This document shows, in pieces, positions 1-6,461 of a stretch of DNA of 20,175 nt; the first letter of the stretch is position 1; each line of letters starts with the position of its first letter. The notes below the pieces were generated by a model. It was not told the origin of the DNA. It made no database searches and saw nothing but the letters and a program-made list of their open reading frames with translations. The DNA is from Lachnoclostridium sp. UBA6475 (GTDB taxonomy: Bacteria > Bacillota > Clostridia > Lachnospirales > Lachnospiraceae): positions 1 to 20,175 of the forward strand of contig DJNB01000121.1 in assembly GCA_002435545.1 (NCBI GenBank). The letters are read 5' to 3'. The position numbers were made by a program, and so were the translations under genes.

Positions 1-634
1 AAATTTCATCATTTGACAGTCCGGCAAGCAGCAGGCGCAGAATCGTCTCCTCCCTCTTTGTAAGCGCGTATTCCTGCACAGCCGCCGTAATCGTCATCTT
101 GCCGCCGTCTTCTCCCTGCTCCCGGCGGGATCGCTCCAGACGGTATGCCATATGATCTTTCAGCATATCCACGATCGTAATATCATCGTAAACAAAATCA
201 TCTTTTCCTATCGTCCGGTACAATGTGATCATTCCAAGAAAATGCCCCTCTTTGCAGACAACCATCTGCAGAGAATACTGCCAGTTATTGATCTCGTATA
301 CGTCTTTATACAATGCGGTCTGCCGCCACTCGTCCTGCGGTATCATATCCGAGAGCCGGTACACCAGACTTTTTCCGCCCTCGATCACCCGCCGGCAGTA
401 CTCGTACTGCTCATAATATGCCTTCTCCGGCATGTCACAATTGTATGTCACTGGCTGTACCATCTCTTCATTTTCCGAGTGTCCGGCAAGATAAAAACCG
501 GCACTGTCAAAATCAATCACAAGGTGGAGCTGCTCCAAAAATTCCCGGCGCATTTCATCCAGATCTTCCATCGTATAAATTTTATAAATGATGCTGTTTA
601 ATAACATCCAATCACAAGTTTCCAAATTTTTCAT
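1..634 (-). CDS. LuxR-type transcriptional regulator, 3' end cut by window edge
   Basis: I translated this frame from the reverse strand; it is open to the window edge, so the last part of the protein is missing. About 211 residues are visible, beginning MKNLETCDWM. The first ~170 residues have the look of a GAF/PAS-like sensor domain (inference). The visible C-terminal end, TKREETILRLLLAGLSNDEI, is the start of a LuxR/FixJ-type helix-turn-helix, which in this family binds DNA. The start is chosen because GGAGGG lies seven bases upstream and no better start is near. A consensus promoter sits about 120 bases upstream with a hairpin at the predicted 5' end of the message. The ligand and target genes cannot be told from the sequence. 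An orphan LuxR regulator is the safest name. Confidence 0.82.
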   Translation of the reverse strand, partial: MKNLETCDWMLLNSIIYKIYTMEDLDEMRREFLEQLHLVIDFDSAGFYLAGHSENEEMVQPVTYNCDMPEKAYYEQYEYCRRVIEGGKSLVYRLSDMIPQDEWRQTALYKDVYEINNWQYSLQMVVCKEGHFLGMITLYRTIGKDDFVYDDITIVDMLKDHMAYRLERSRREQGEDGGKMTITAAVQEYALTKREETILRLLLAGLSNDEI

Positions 635-709
635 AAGCACCCTCCGTTTCTGAAGTTATGTTTTTGTACTTCTATCATGCGAACCAATCTGTCTCCATAT
701 ACCACAAAA

Positions 710-736
710 GGACCAATGCATCCTGTGCATCGGCCC
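710..736 (-). promoter_or_regulatory. Leader hairpin at the 5' end of the luxR-type mRNA (attenuator-like)
   Basis: On the minus strand an 11-pair stem, GGGCCGATGCA paired with TGCATTGGTCC through two G-U pairs, closes a five-base loop and is followed by TTTTG. It begins about ten bases after the predicted transcription start of the LuxR-type gene. It could be an early terminator, a 5' stabilising hairpin, or the end of a transcript from the 60-residue gene upstream. The U-tract is short. Confidence 0.45.
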
Positions 737-751
737 TTCCCGTATACCTAT

Positions 752-779
752 ATTATACCCAAATTTGCGTAAATGTCAA
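752..779 (-). promoter_or_regulatory. Sigma-A promoter for the LuxR-type gene
   Basis: On the minus strand TTGACA (774-779) and TATAAT (752-757) are separated by 16 bases. Both boxes match consensus exactly. The expected start of transcription is near 745, giving a leader of about 110 bases. Confidence 0.72.
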
Positions 780-873
780 GATATACGCGGCTGCTTTGTT
801 GTTCAATTTCCATTTTTTGATTTTTTTGTCTGTTGTCCGCTAATTTTTTTTGTGCATTTTTGTGACCAAAAAA

Positions 874-1056
874 TCAACTACAACTCAAGATTATATTTTC
901 TTCCCTCAAACATTCTAAGATATATGGTTCTTCTTCCAGTACATAAAAGAATTCTTCCGGATTTTGGTATTGACAGATCTTGTCATCGATTTGTACCGTA
1001 AGTCCCATCTCCTTAGCCCGTTTGAGTTCGTCCCGAAGCCATGAAGTCCTTTGCAT
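874..1056 (-). CDS. Hypothetical small protein, 60 residues
   Basis: This short acidic protein (MQRTSWLRDELKRAKEMGLT onward) is not one I recognise. The open frame extends further upstream to 1305, but the ATG at 1054-1056 is preceded by AAGGAGGGG at good spacing, so I take that as the start. The chain is predicted to be soluble, with an amphipathic N-terminal helix, a short IDDK turn and a Glu-rich helix (residues 34-53), then a C-terminal SCS. It stands alone behind a leader of about 245 bases with several hairpins, and mecA is divergent on the other side. No clear terminator follows the stop codon. Function unknown. Confidence 0.6.
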   Translation of the reverse strand: MQRTSWLRDELKRAKEMGLTVQIDDKICQYQNPEEFFYVLEEEPYILECLREENIILSCS

Positions 1057-1301
1057 CTTAAGCCCCTCCTTGCTGTATGGTAAAGGAAGTGTACTCCGCA
1101 ATGTAAAAACCCTGTCTACAGCAGGTTTTATTATAGATAAGAGACATTGGTTATCTTTCATGCTTATAACATTTATTGGAAATATTTGGCGAATAGTGCC
1201 AAAGAAGCTGCTTAGACTACAACTGGGAAAGACACTTGGCTTCTCCTGACCCCGGTAAACAGATTCCTCCTTTCTATCTGTAACATATATCCCTTGTCTA
1301 T
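1057..1301 (-). promoter_or_regulatory. Long structured 5' leader of the 60-residue gene, class unknown
   Basis: Between the predicted transcription start near 1301 and the start codon lie about 245 bases without a convincing gene. On the minus strand they hold an SD-like AAAGGAGGA in the loop of an ACAGAT/ATCTGT hairpin near 1260-1285, a TTTGGC-N7-GCCAA A-type palindrome at 1185-1203, an AGATAA/TTATCT hairpin near 1133-1157, and a terminator-like hairpin at 1105-1129. The layout resembles an attenuated leader or riboswitch, but I match it to no known class. Confidence 0.4.
1105..1129 (-). terminator. Terminator-like hairpin within the leader
   Basis: On the minus strand AAAACCTG pairs with CAGGGTTTT (one bulged G) across a seven-base loop, ending in a run of five T. 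It lies about 50 bases before the start codon of the 60-residue gene, the position expected for an attenuator. Its stem is A/T-rich, so its strength is uncertain. Confidence 0.4.
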
Positions 1302-1307
1302 GCATTT

Positions 1308-1337
1308 ATTATATCTTGTCGAATTATGGAGAAACAA
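1308..1337 (-). promoter_or_regulatory. Probable promoter for the 60-residue gene
   Basis: A perfect TATAAT (1308-1313 on the minus strand) is preceded, 18 bases upstream, by TTGTTT (1332-1337), a weak -35 box. It is divergent from the mecA promoter about 85 bases away. Confidence 0.5.
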
Positions 1338-1421
1338 GTGTTGTATGTACGCAAAAACAGTTATTCATACGTTAAAAACATGGTTTGATGCTATTTTTAC
1401 ATATTTTTTTCATACTAGCGG

Positions 1422-1450
1422 TTGACTTTATTTGTTCAATAACTTATACT
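1422..1450 (+). promoter_or_regulatory. Sigma-A promoter for mecA
   Basis: TTGACT (1422-1427) and TATACT (1445-1450) are separated by 17 bases. The predicted start near 1457 leaves a short leader of about 35 bases before the mecA start codon. Confidence 0.7.
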
Positions 1451-1491
1451 TTTCATACACCATCAAATTAATTCGGAAAGGACGTGGGATT

Positions 1492-2349
1492 ATGCGAATT
1501 GAACGTATTAGCGACAATCAGATCCGTTGCACATTAAATAAACGCGACTTAGCTGAACGACATTTAAAGATCAGTGAACTGGCTTATGGCTCAGACAAGG
1601 CAAAAAAACTTTTTCGAGACATGATGGAACAGGCAAATATGGATTATGGATTTGAGGCAGAAGACATCCCTCTTATGATAGAAGCAATTCCGACTTCAAG
1701 GGATTCCATTGTTTTGATCATTACCAAAGTGGATAACCCGGAGGAACTGGAACAGCGGTTTGCTCCGTTTCAAAATCTTTCTTCCGATGACGCTTTTCAC
1801 GATGAGGAAGATTTCTACGATGAGGATGAAGAAGATTATGACGACGAGGACGAAGAAGATGAGGATGATCTTCCTTATGACGAAGAAGACGAAGAGTTTG
1901 ACAACAACCTGTTTCAATCTTTTGAACAGCTTCACGACATCTTAGAAGGGGAAGCTGCCCAAAAAGAGGATGCTGAAAATAATAAAGACAAATCCGACTT
2001 TGTTCCATTGCACGAGATGTTGAAAAAGGGCAAAAAAGAACAGCCGGCAAAGAAAAAATTTAAGGACTGCGCCTTTTCTTTTCCGGCATTTTCCATTATG
2101 GCCGATGCCTCCCGTGCAGTGCATCCGCTGTATCACGGAAAGAGCAGCGTCTGGAAAGACGAGGAAAACAAAACATATTACCTTACGTTATCCAAACCGG
2201 AAAGTTCATCCAGCATGATTCACATCTGCTCGATGCTCAACGAATTTGGTAAGAAAGAATTTTATAACCCGGCACGCAAAGAATATTTTAAAGAACATTT
2301 TACTCTTTTAATTTCCTCGAATGCCGTTGAAAAACTTTCCAAAATATAA
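1492..2349 (+). CDS. mecA: MecA adaptor protein for ClpC
   Basis: The 285-residue product begins MRIERISDNQIRCTLNKRDL, typical of the MecA N-terminal domain (residues 1-95). That domain captures substrates for the ClpCP protease. Residues 196-282 match the C-terminal domain that docks on ClpC (FSFPAFSIMADASR, then LTLSKPES and FGKKEFYNPARKEYFKEHF). Between them lies an extremely acidic linker at about 99-138, nearly all Asp and Glu, then a Lys-rich part near 178-190. The best-studied MecA is about 218 residues, so this linker is long. The longer open frame starts at 1432, but the ATG at 1492 is the family start and has GGAAAGGA upstream. It is monocistronic, with its own promoter and a strong terminator. 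Confidence 0.93.
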   Translation: MRIERISDNQIRCTLNKRDLAERHLKISELAYGSDKAKKLFRDMMEQANMDYGFEAEDIPLMIEAIPTSRDSIVLIITKVDNPEELEQRFAPFQNLSSDDAFHDEEDFYDEDEEDYDDEDEEDEDDLPYDEEDEEFDNNLFQSFEQLHDILEGEAAQKEDAENNKDKSDFVPLHEMLKKGKKEQPAKKKFKDCAFSFPAFSIMADASRAVHPLYHGKSSVWKDEENKTYYLTLSKPESSSSMIHICSMLNEFGKKEFYNPARKEYFKEHFTLLISSNAVEKLSKI

Positions 2350-2353
2350 CTAC

Positions 2354-2396
2354 AAAAAAAGAAGAAGCACATAGACAACATGCGTTTCTTCTTTTT
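2354..2396. terminator. Bidirectional terminator between mecA and the DUF1858 gene
   Basis: AAAGAAGAAGC pairs with GTTTCTTCTTT (one wobble) around a 15-base loop. The hairpin has T-runs on the right for mecA, and a run of seven T on the minus strand for the convergent DUF1858 gene. Confidence 0.75.
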
Positions 2397-2420
2397 CTAT
2401 TTTTCACTTTTTGATTTGAT

Positions 2421-2630
2421 CTAAGCATTTGCCTTATTTGCCAAATACTCATTTATTTTTGTAACCAGCTCATCACAGTCCATACCATGAACCATAGCGG
2501 CCTCTTCCAGACTTTCACCCTGTGAAGCCGGACAACCTACACAATGCATGCCTGATGCCATAAGAATTGCTGCAATTGTCTGATCTTTTTTCAAGATTTC
2601 ACCAATCAACATATCCTTTGTCACTTCCAT
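2421..2630 (-). CDS. DUF1858 domain protein (small redox/hybrid-cluster-type protein)
   Basis: The 69-residue protein fits DUF1858: N-terminal VTKDMLIGEILKKDQTI, then the conserved ASGMHCVGCPAS with Cys30 and Cys33, then ESLEEAAMVHGMD. The pair of cysteines in a CxxC-like arrangement suggests a metal or disulfide role, as proposed for this family, whose members are often small stand-alone proteins in anaerobes. Biochemical function is not established. AAGGAGG lies nine bases upstream of the ATG. It is transcribed from a perfect-consensus promoter, divergent from the ferredoxin gene, which fits a redox role but does not prove it. Confidence 0.88.
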   Translation of the reverse strand: MEVTKDMLIGEILKKDQTIAAILMASGMHCVGCPASQGESLEEAAMVHGMDCDELVTKINEYLANKANA

Positions 2631-2663
2631 CGCTGCATCCTCCTTTCAAACAATGTCATTAAA

Positions 2664-2692
2664 ATTATAGGCAACCTTTGTCCAAATGTCAA
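2664..2692 (-). promoter_or_regulatory. Consensus sigma-A promoter for the DUF1858 gene
   Basis: On the minus strand TTGACA (2687-2692) and TATAAT (2664-2669) are exactly 17 bases apart, a full consensus match. This implies strong constitutive expression. Confidence 0.82.
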
Positions 2693-2754
2693 GCAGCTAA
2701 CGAAATTTACTCATTTTTTATGAAAAGATATTGAAAATTTTTTTCATATTCCTC

Positions 2755-2783
2755 TTGTCATTTTCGTCATTTTGTATTAAAAT
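2755..2783 (+). promoter_or_regulatory. Promoter for the ferredoxin gene
   Basis: TTGTCA (2755-2760) and TAAAAT (2778-2783) are separated by 17 bases. The predicted start is near 2790 and leaves a leader of about 30 bases. Confidence 0.65.
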
Positions 2784-2820
2784 GAGGATAGCCTATAGGA
2801 TAAAAAGGAGGATAACGATT

Positions 2821-2988
2821 ATGGCATACACAATTACAGACGCTTGCATCAGTTGTGGTTCTTGTGCTGCTGATTGCCCAGCAGGAGCTATCTCTGAAGG
2901 AGATGCACATTTCGAAATCAATCCAGACGCATGTATGGATTGCGGTTCTTGTGCTGCAGCTTGCCCAACAGGTGCTATTGAGAGCTAA
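2821..2988 (+). CDS. 2[4Fe-4S] clostridial-type ferredoxin
   Basis: The 55-residue product carries two CxxCxxCxxxCP motifs: Cys9, 12, 15, 19 and Cys38, 41, 44, 48. Each motif supplies three ligands to one [4Fe-4S] cluster and the fourth to the other. Length and internal symmetry are those of the small clostridial ferredoxins that carry low-potential electrons to hydrogenases and oxidoreductases in the cytoplasm. The open frame reaches back to 2731, but the ATG at 2821 has AAGGAGG upstream and the family start MAYTITDACISCG. It is a single-gene unit between its own promoter and a strong hairpin terminator. Confidence 0.96.
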   Translation: MAYTITDACISCGSCAADCPAGAISEGDAHFEINPDACMDCGSCAAACPTGAIES

Positions 2989-3011
2989 TTAAAAACAAAA
3001 ATATGTTTAAG

Positions 3012-3055
3012 AAAAGGAATCACTCTCTATTCACAGAAAAGTGATTCCTTTTTTC
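3012..3055. terminator. Rho-independent terminator of the ferredoxin gene, likely bidirectional
   Basis: AAAAGGAATCACT and AGTGATTCCTTTT form a perfect 13-pair stem with a run of T after it. The reverse strand also reads TTTTCTT after the stem, so it may serve the convergent membrane-protein gene ending at 3106. Confidence 0.85.
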
Positions 3056-3105
3056 GTTCCGGTCAACGATAACACAAGGTAAACCTAACGATATGTACCG
3101 GACAA

Positions 3106-3777
3106 CTATACCATATATTCCCGCAATACCTCTTCAATCACCTGCTGCTCTTCTTTGGTAAAACGAATCTGTTCGGGCTGCAGCAGTTGATCCAGCTGTT
3201 TTCTTTCCTGGTCAAAATATTCCTTTTGATATTCCTGCATTTCCTTTTTATGGAACATATCATTTTCCAGTCTTGGCTGGCACACATTTTCCAGATAATC
3301 TACAATTTCCACCTTAACCTGTTTTCGATGTTCCGGTATGTTTAGAATCATATCCTGCAGATAAAGCACCACACAAGGGATCAACGTACTGCAAAACACC
3401 GTCATTTTGCTCCATTCCGCGCCATTTTGCCACTGTACCGATGCATTTGTCCAGATCAGATACGCATTCACCGCGATACATCCGAGCACGCTGACTGCAA
3501 AAAATACTTCACTCCATGTTTCCCATGCTCCCAGTGAGATTCCTGCCTTTTTATAACTTCTAAGATACTTTTCCACATAAATGTCCACATTTTGAATCCT
3601 GAGTTTTAATTCATAGCTGGTATGAAACCGTTTCATCAGCGTTTTCATCAAAGGATGTGTGGATTTTCCCATACTCTCTGCCTCTTTCCGGACTTTCAAA
3701 TATGTGAATGAAAGCATGGTTCGTATCGCACCCCCAAAAACTGCTGCCCCTATGATCGCACTTATCATATAACTCAT
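3106..3777 (-). CDS. Membrane protein of unknown function, three predicted helices
   Basis: The 223-residue product is not one I recognise. Hydrophobic stretches at about 5-22, 90-109 and 125-143 are probable transmembrane segments. Residues 28-75 between the first two are basic and likely cytoplasmic. The C-terminal third (about 165-222) is highly charged, rich in Glu, Gln and Lys, and probably helical or coiled coil. GGAAGGG sits about eight bases before the ATG. Another ATG four bases upstream in a different frame opens an overlapping frame that ends early and lacks these features. The gene stands alone behind an extended -10 promoter. Confidence 0.75.
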   Translation of the reverse strand: MSYMISAIIGAAVFGGAIRTMLSFTYLKVRKEAESMGKSTHPLMKTLMKRFHTSYELKLRIQNVDIYVEKYLRSYKKAGISLGAWETWSEVFFAVSVLGCIAVNAYLIWTNASVQWQNGAEWSKMTVFCSTLIPCVVLYLQDMILNIPEHRKQVKVEIVDYLENVCQPRLENDMFHKKEMQEYQKEYFDQERKQLDQLLQPEQIRFTKEEQQVIEEVLREYMV

Positions 3778-3809
3778 ACATATTCCCTTCCTTTCTTCTT
3801 TTGCCCTCC

Positions 3810-3818
3810 ATTATACCA
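3810..3818 (-). promoter_or_regulatory. Extended -10 promoter element for the membrane-protein gene
   Basis: On the minus strand TGGTATAAT gives a perfect -10 box with the TGn extension; no good -35 box is visible. The start of transcription is only about 25 bases before the start codon. Confidence 0.5.
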
Positions 3819-3850
3819 GAGAACATTTTAAAAAGTATAGAGGATATGCA

Positions 3851-3892
3851 AAAGAGATGCCAAAATCGTTCGACCGGTTTCGACACCTCTTT
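3851..3892 (-). terminator. Long hairpin after murG, probable terminator
   Basis: Two 18-base arms flank a six-base loop. They pair with three G-U wobbles and one mismatch, and end in CTCTTTT on the minus strand, 17 bases after the murG stop. The T-run is short but the stem is unusually long. Confidence 0.6.
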
Positions 3893-3908
3893 CAAATTTT
3901 CTACTTTT

Positions 3909-4982
3909 TTATTCCTGTATCGCCACTTCGTCGATAATATCGACAACCTTTTTCACAGCATCGTGCTGGTTGCTTTCGTCCATCGCCTTGACATAAGCAG
4001 CACGGTTTTCAAACACCTCCGAAACCGCCTTGAGCAGTCTCTCACTTGTCAGATCTTCTTCTTTGATCACATAACTAAATCCTTGTTTTTCAAATGAATT
4101 TGCATTTAAGATCTGATCTCCGCGGCTTGCCTCCAATGACAACGGAATCAGGATATTCGGCTTATGCAGTGCCAAAAGTTCACAAATCGCGTTTGCTCCG
4201 GCTCTTGAAACCACAATATCGGCAGCATCCAAAAGATCACACAGTTCCTTCTGGATATACTCAAACTGCACATACCCTTTTGTGTCTTTCAGCTTCTCAT
4301 CCACTTTATCTTTTCCGCAGAGATGGATGATCTGATACTTTTCCAATAACTGTGGCAGAATGTCTCTTACTGCCTCGTTGACGCGCACAGAACCAAGGCT
4401 TCCGCCAATCACCAGAATTACCGGTTTTTCTACAGAAAATCCGCAAAAATCCAAGCCTTTCAGACGATTTCCGGAAAACAGTTCCTTTCGGATCGGAGAG
4501 CCGGTAAGATAGGATTTTTCCTCCGGCAGATGTGACAGCGTCTCCGGAAAATTCGCGCATACAGCAGCCGCCGAAGGGATACAGAGACGGTTTGCCAATC
4601 CGGGTGATATATCCGATTCATGAAGTACGCACGGAACTTTTTTTCGTTTTGCCGCAAACACAACAGGCACCGTTACAAAACCGCCTTTTGAAAATATGAC
4701 ATGCGGCTTCACTTTTTTGATGATCTTTCCTGCTTCGGCATAACCTTTCAGAATTCTCGCGGGATCCGTAAAATTCTTCACATCAAAATAACGGCGCAGT
4801 TTTCCGGAAGAAATCCCGTAATAAGGGATATCAAACTCTTCCATCAGCTTTTTTTCGATACCGTCTTTCGATCCAACATAATGAATCTCATATCCACGCT
4901 TTTGTAATTCAGGGATCAACGCAATATTAGGTGTAACATGACCTGCTGTCCCTCCGCCAGTCAATATGATCCGTTTCAACAT
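3909..4982 (-). CDS. murG: MurG, lipid II-forming N-acetylglucosaminyltransferase
   Basis: MurG transfers GlcNAc from UDP-GlcNAc to undecaprenyl-pyrophosphoryl-MurNAc-pentapeptide (lipid I) on the inner face of the membrane, making lipid II for peptidoglycan. The 357-residue product is full family length. Its N-terminal lobe opens with ILTGGGTAGHVTPN (residues 6-19), the signature acceptor/diphosphate loop; FSKGGFVTVPV follows. The C-terminal lobe has VIGGSLGS and the UDP-GlcNAc binding stretch VSRAGANAICELLALHKPNI. The open frame starts earlier, but the ATG at 4980-4982 has AGGGGGA upstream. It lies 16 bases after the HIT gene, outside the usual division and cell wall cluster, and a long hairpin follows the stop. 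Confidence 0.96.
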   Translation of the reverse strand: MLKRIILTGGGTAGHVTPNIALIPELQKRGYEIHYVGSKDGIEKKLMEEFDIPYYGISSGKLRRYFDVKNFTDPARILKGYAEAGKIIKKVKPHVIFSKGGFVTVPVVFAAKRKKVPCVLHESDISPGLANRLCIPSAAAVCANFPETLSHLPEEKSYLTGSPIRKELFSGNRLKGLDFCGFSVEKPVILVIGGSLGSVRVNEAVRDILPQLLEKYQIIHLCGKDKVDEKLKDTKGYVQFEYIQKELCDLLDAADIVVSRAGANAICELLALHKPNILIPLSLEASRGDQILNANSFEKQGFSYVIKEEDLTSERLLKAVSEVFENRAAYVKAMDESNQHDAVKKVVDIIDEVAIQE

Positions 4983-4998
4983 CTCGTCCCCCTTTTCC

Positions 4999-5406
4999 TT
5001 ACAGATTCTTCTTAATTTCTGCAGCAACTGCCTCAAGATCAGGTGTCTCTCCCTGTTCCCACTTGATATTCACCGTATCATCATAATATCTTGGGATCAC
5101 ATGAACGTGAAGATGGAATACCGTCTGGCCTGCTGCTTCGCCATTATTTTGAAGAATATTCACACCATCACACTGATATGTCTTTTTCAGTGCTGCCGCA
5201 ATCTTCTTGGCAACCGGGAAAACTTTCTCCGCCTGTGCCTCTTCCAATTCAAATACATTATCCGCATGTTTCTTTGGAAGAATGATCACATGTCCTCTGG
5301 CTGCCGGATTCACATCCAGGATTGCCTTGAAATCATCGTCTTCATATACCGTAGTTGATGGAATTTCTCCCGCTATAATTTTACAAAAAATACAATTGTC
5401 TGCCAT
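4999..5406 (-). CDS. HIT family nucleotide hydrolase (Hint-like)
   Basis: The 135-residue protein shows the HIT signature HLHVHVIPR with histidines 98, 100 and 102; the middle one normally attacks the substrate phosphate. Cys5 and Cys8 (NCIFCKI) match the zinc-binding start of Hint-type members. LPKKHADNVFEL and NNGEAAGQTVFH are further family landmarks. Members hydrolyse AMP conjugates such as adenosine phosphoramidates; the natural substrate here is unknown. The longer open frame adds MEAI, but TGGAGG sits at ideal distance from the second ATG at 5404-5406. It lies 16 bases upstream of murG and 62 bases after the flavodoxin/SCP2 gene, so it is probably part of that operon. Confidence 0.93.
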   Translation of the reverse strand: MADNCIFCKIIAGEIPSTTVYEDDDFKAILDVNPAARGHVIILPKKHADNVFELEEAQAEKVFPVAKKIAAALKKTYQCDGVNILQNNGEAAGQTVFHLHVHVIPRYYDDTVNIKWEQGETPDLEAVAAEIKKNL

Positions 5407-5465
5407 AATTGCCTCCATTCTTTTGCGCTGTTACGCAACCATTTATATTGTTATCTCCAAATCTC

Positions 5466-5494
5466 CTTTTAAGAAAAATGGAAAATAGTGTCAA
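5466..5494 (-). promoter_or_regulatory. Possible internal promoter before the HIT-murG pair
   Basis: On the minus strand TTGACA (5489-5494) and TAAAAG (5466-5471) are 17 bases apart. The boxes overlap the last codons of the preceding gene. The -35 box is perfect and the -10 box matches four of six. Confidence 0.35.
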
Positions 5495-6461
5495 AATTTC
5501 GAAGTGCTTTAAAGTTCCCCTGCGCGGACAACTCTCCGGACATAAACGCATTTTGAAATGGTTTTTCTCCATTTACGATCTGTTCCAAAACAGTTGTTGT
5601 CACTTTGGCAGTAACATCCGGACTATCCATATTTCCATAATGACAATCCAGGTTTTCTCCTTTTACGTCAACGACCAGGCTTTTTCCAATATCTGTCAGA
5701 TCAAGTCGGAACGATGCTGTCACTCCCTCTTTGGGTACAAAATGCTTTTTCAGTTTTTTGATGTAAGGATCGTTATCCTTTTCCTCTTCTTCTCCAAGCA
5801 TATCTTTGAATAAACTTGCCAGTTCCTCGATATCTTCTTTTTGTTTTTTTACATAGTTATCATCGGACACATACGCCGATAACTGCTCGCTTTCCTGTGG
5901 AGTAAGCGACATTCTTGTGCTTCGCAGTACCGTTTTCTTTACCTGCGAACTGCTGTTTGGAAAAGCAATGATCCGTTTTGATATCGCGCGGTAAAAGTTT
6001 TCTGCACATTTTTCTATCATTAAACCATAATCTGAATTTGTCTCAAATTCTACATGGTTATCCACATAGGCACAAATGCCCTCGCACGGACATCCGCCCA
6101 GCATTTCCCAGGCGCGGATCAGGCCTGCCTGCGCTTCTCTTTCTCCGTATGTGGTTGCCATGACAACCGGAAGCATGTAGATATGTTTGATCTTTTCTTT
6201 ATCGCCATACAGCCAGCAGGCATCCAGAAACTGCTGCAGATATCCCCCAATGCCATACCATTCGACAGAGGCTGCCAGGATAATACCATCTGCATTTTTT
6301 AATGTTTTTGGCAGAACCGATATTCCACTCTTTTCTTCATACAAATTATATCGTTCCACAGTAACACGCAATTCATCCAAAACCTGTGCAATCTTTTCGA
6401 TTGTATATAATGTAGGGTCATCGATCAACCCTCTTCCTCCATAATAAATATTAACCTGCAT
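5469..6461 (-). CDS. Flavodoxin-like NAD(P)H:FMN oxidoreductase fused to an SCP2 domain
   Basis: The 330-residue protein joins two modules. Residues 1-190 resemble flavodoxin-fold NAD(P)H-dependent FMN reductases: MQVNIYYGGRG at the first strand, then ADGIILAASVEWYGIGGYLQQFLDACW, the loop near the flavin followed by a helix. Residues 236-330 resemble an SCP2 sterol-carrier-like lipid-binding domain (FRLDLTDIGKSLVVDVKG, MSGELSAQGNFKAL). A charged linker joins them. GGAGGG precedes the ATG, and the start overlaps the rhomboid stop by one base (TAATG), so the two are probably translated together. Substrate unknown; a lipid- or quinone-handling redox step at the membrane is a guess. Name the domains, not the reaction. 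Confidence 0.78.
   Translation of the reverse strand: MQVNIYYGGRGLIDDPTLYTIEKIAQVLDELRVTVERYNLYEEKSGISVLPKTLKNADGIILAASVEWYGIGGYLQQFLDACWLYGDKEKIKHIYMLPVVMATTYGEREAQAGLIRAWEMLGGCPCEGICAYVDNHVEFETNSDYGLMIEKCAENFYRAISKRIIAFPNSSSQVKKTVLRSTRMSLTPQESEQLSAYVSDDNYVKKQKEDIEELASLFKDMLGEEEEKDNDPYIKKLKKHFVPKEGVTASFRLDLTDIGKSLVVDVKGENLDCHYGNMDSPDVTAKVTTTVLEQIVNGEKPFQNAFMSGELSAQGNFKALRNFDTIFHFS

Noticed and set aside
980..1249. Plus-strand open frame (89 residues) opposite the orphan-gene leader
   Set aside because: No ribosome site, poor composition, and it overlaps the structured leader and the 60-residue gene on the other strand.
1057..1305. Upstream extension of the 60-residue gene to 143 residues
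   Set aside because: The added sequence is unlike a normal protein, while AAGGAGGGG sits just before the shorter ATG; I prefer a leader.
1696..2050. Antisense frames across the acidic MecA linker
   Set aside because: They come from low-complexity GAY/GAR codons read in reverse and have no ribosome site.
3611..3946. Minus-strand frame (111 residues) overlapping the start of the three-helix membrane protein
   Set aside because: It shares the ribosome site, but has a patchy composition and ends early; the longer frame has three clear helices.
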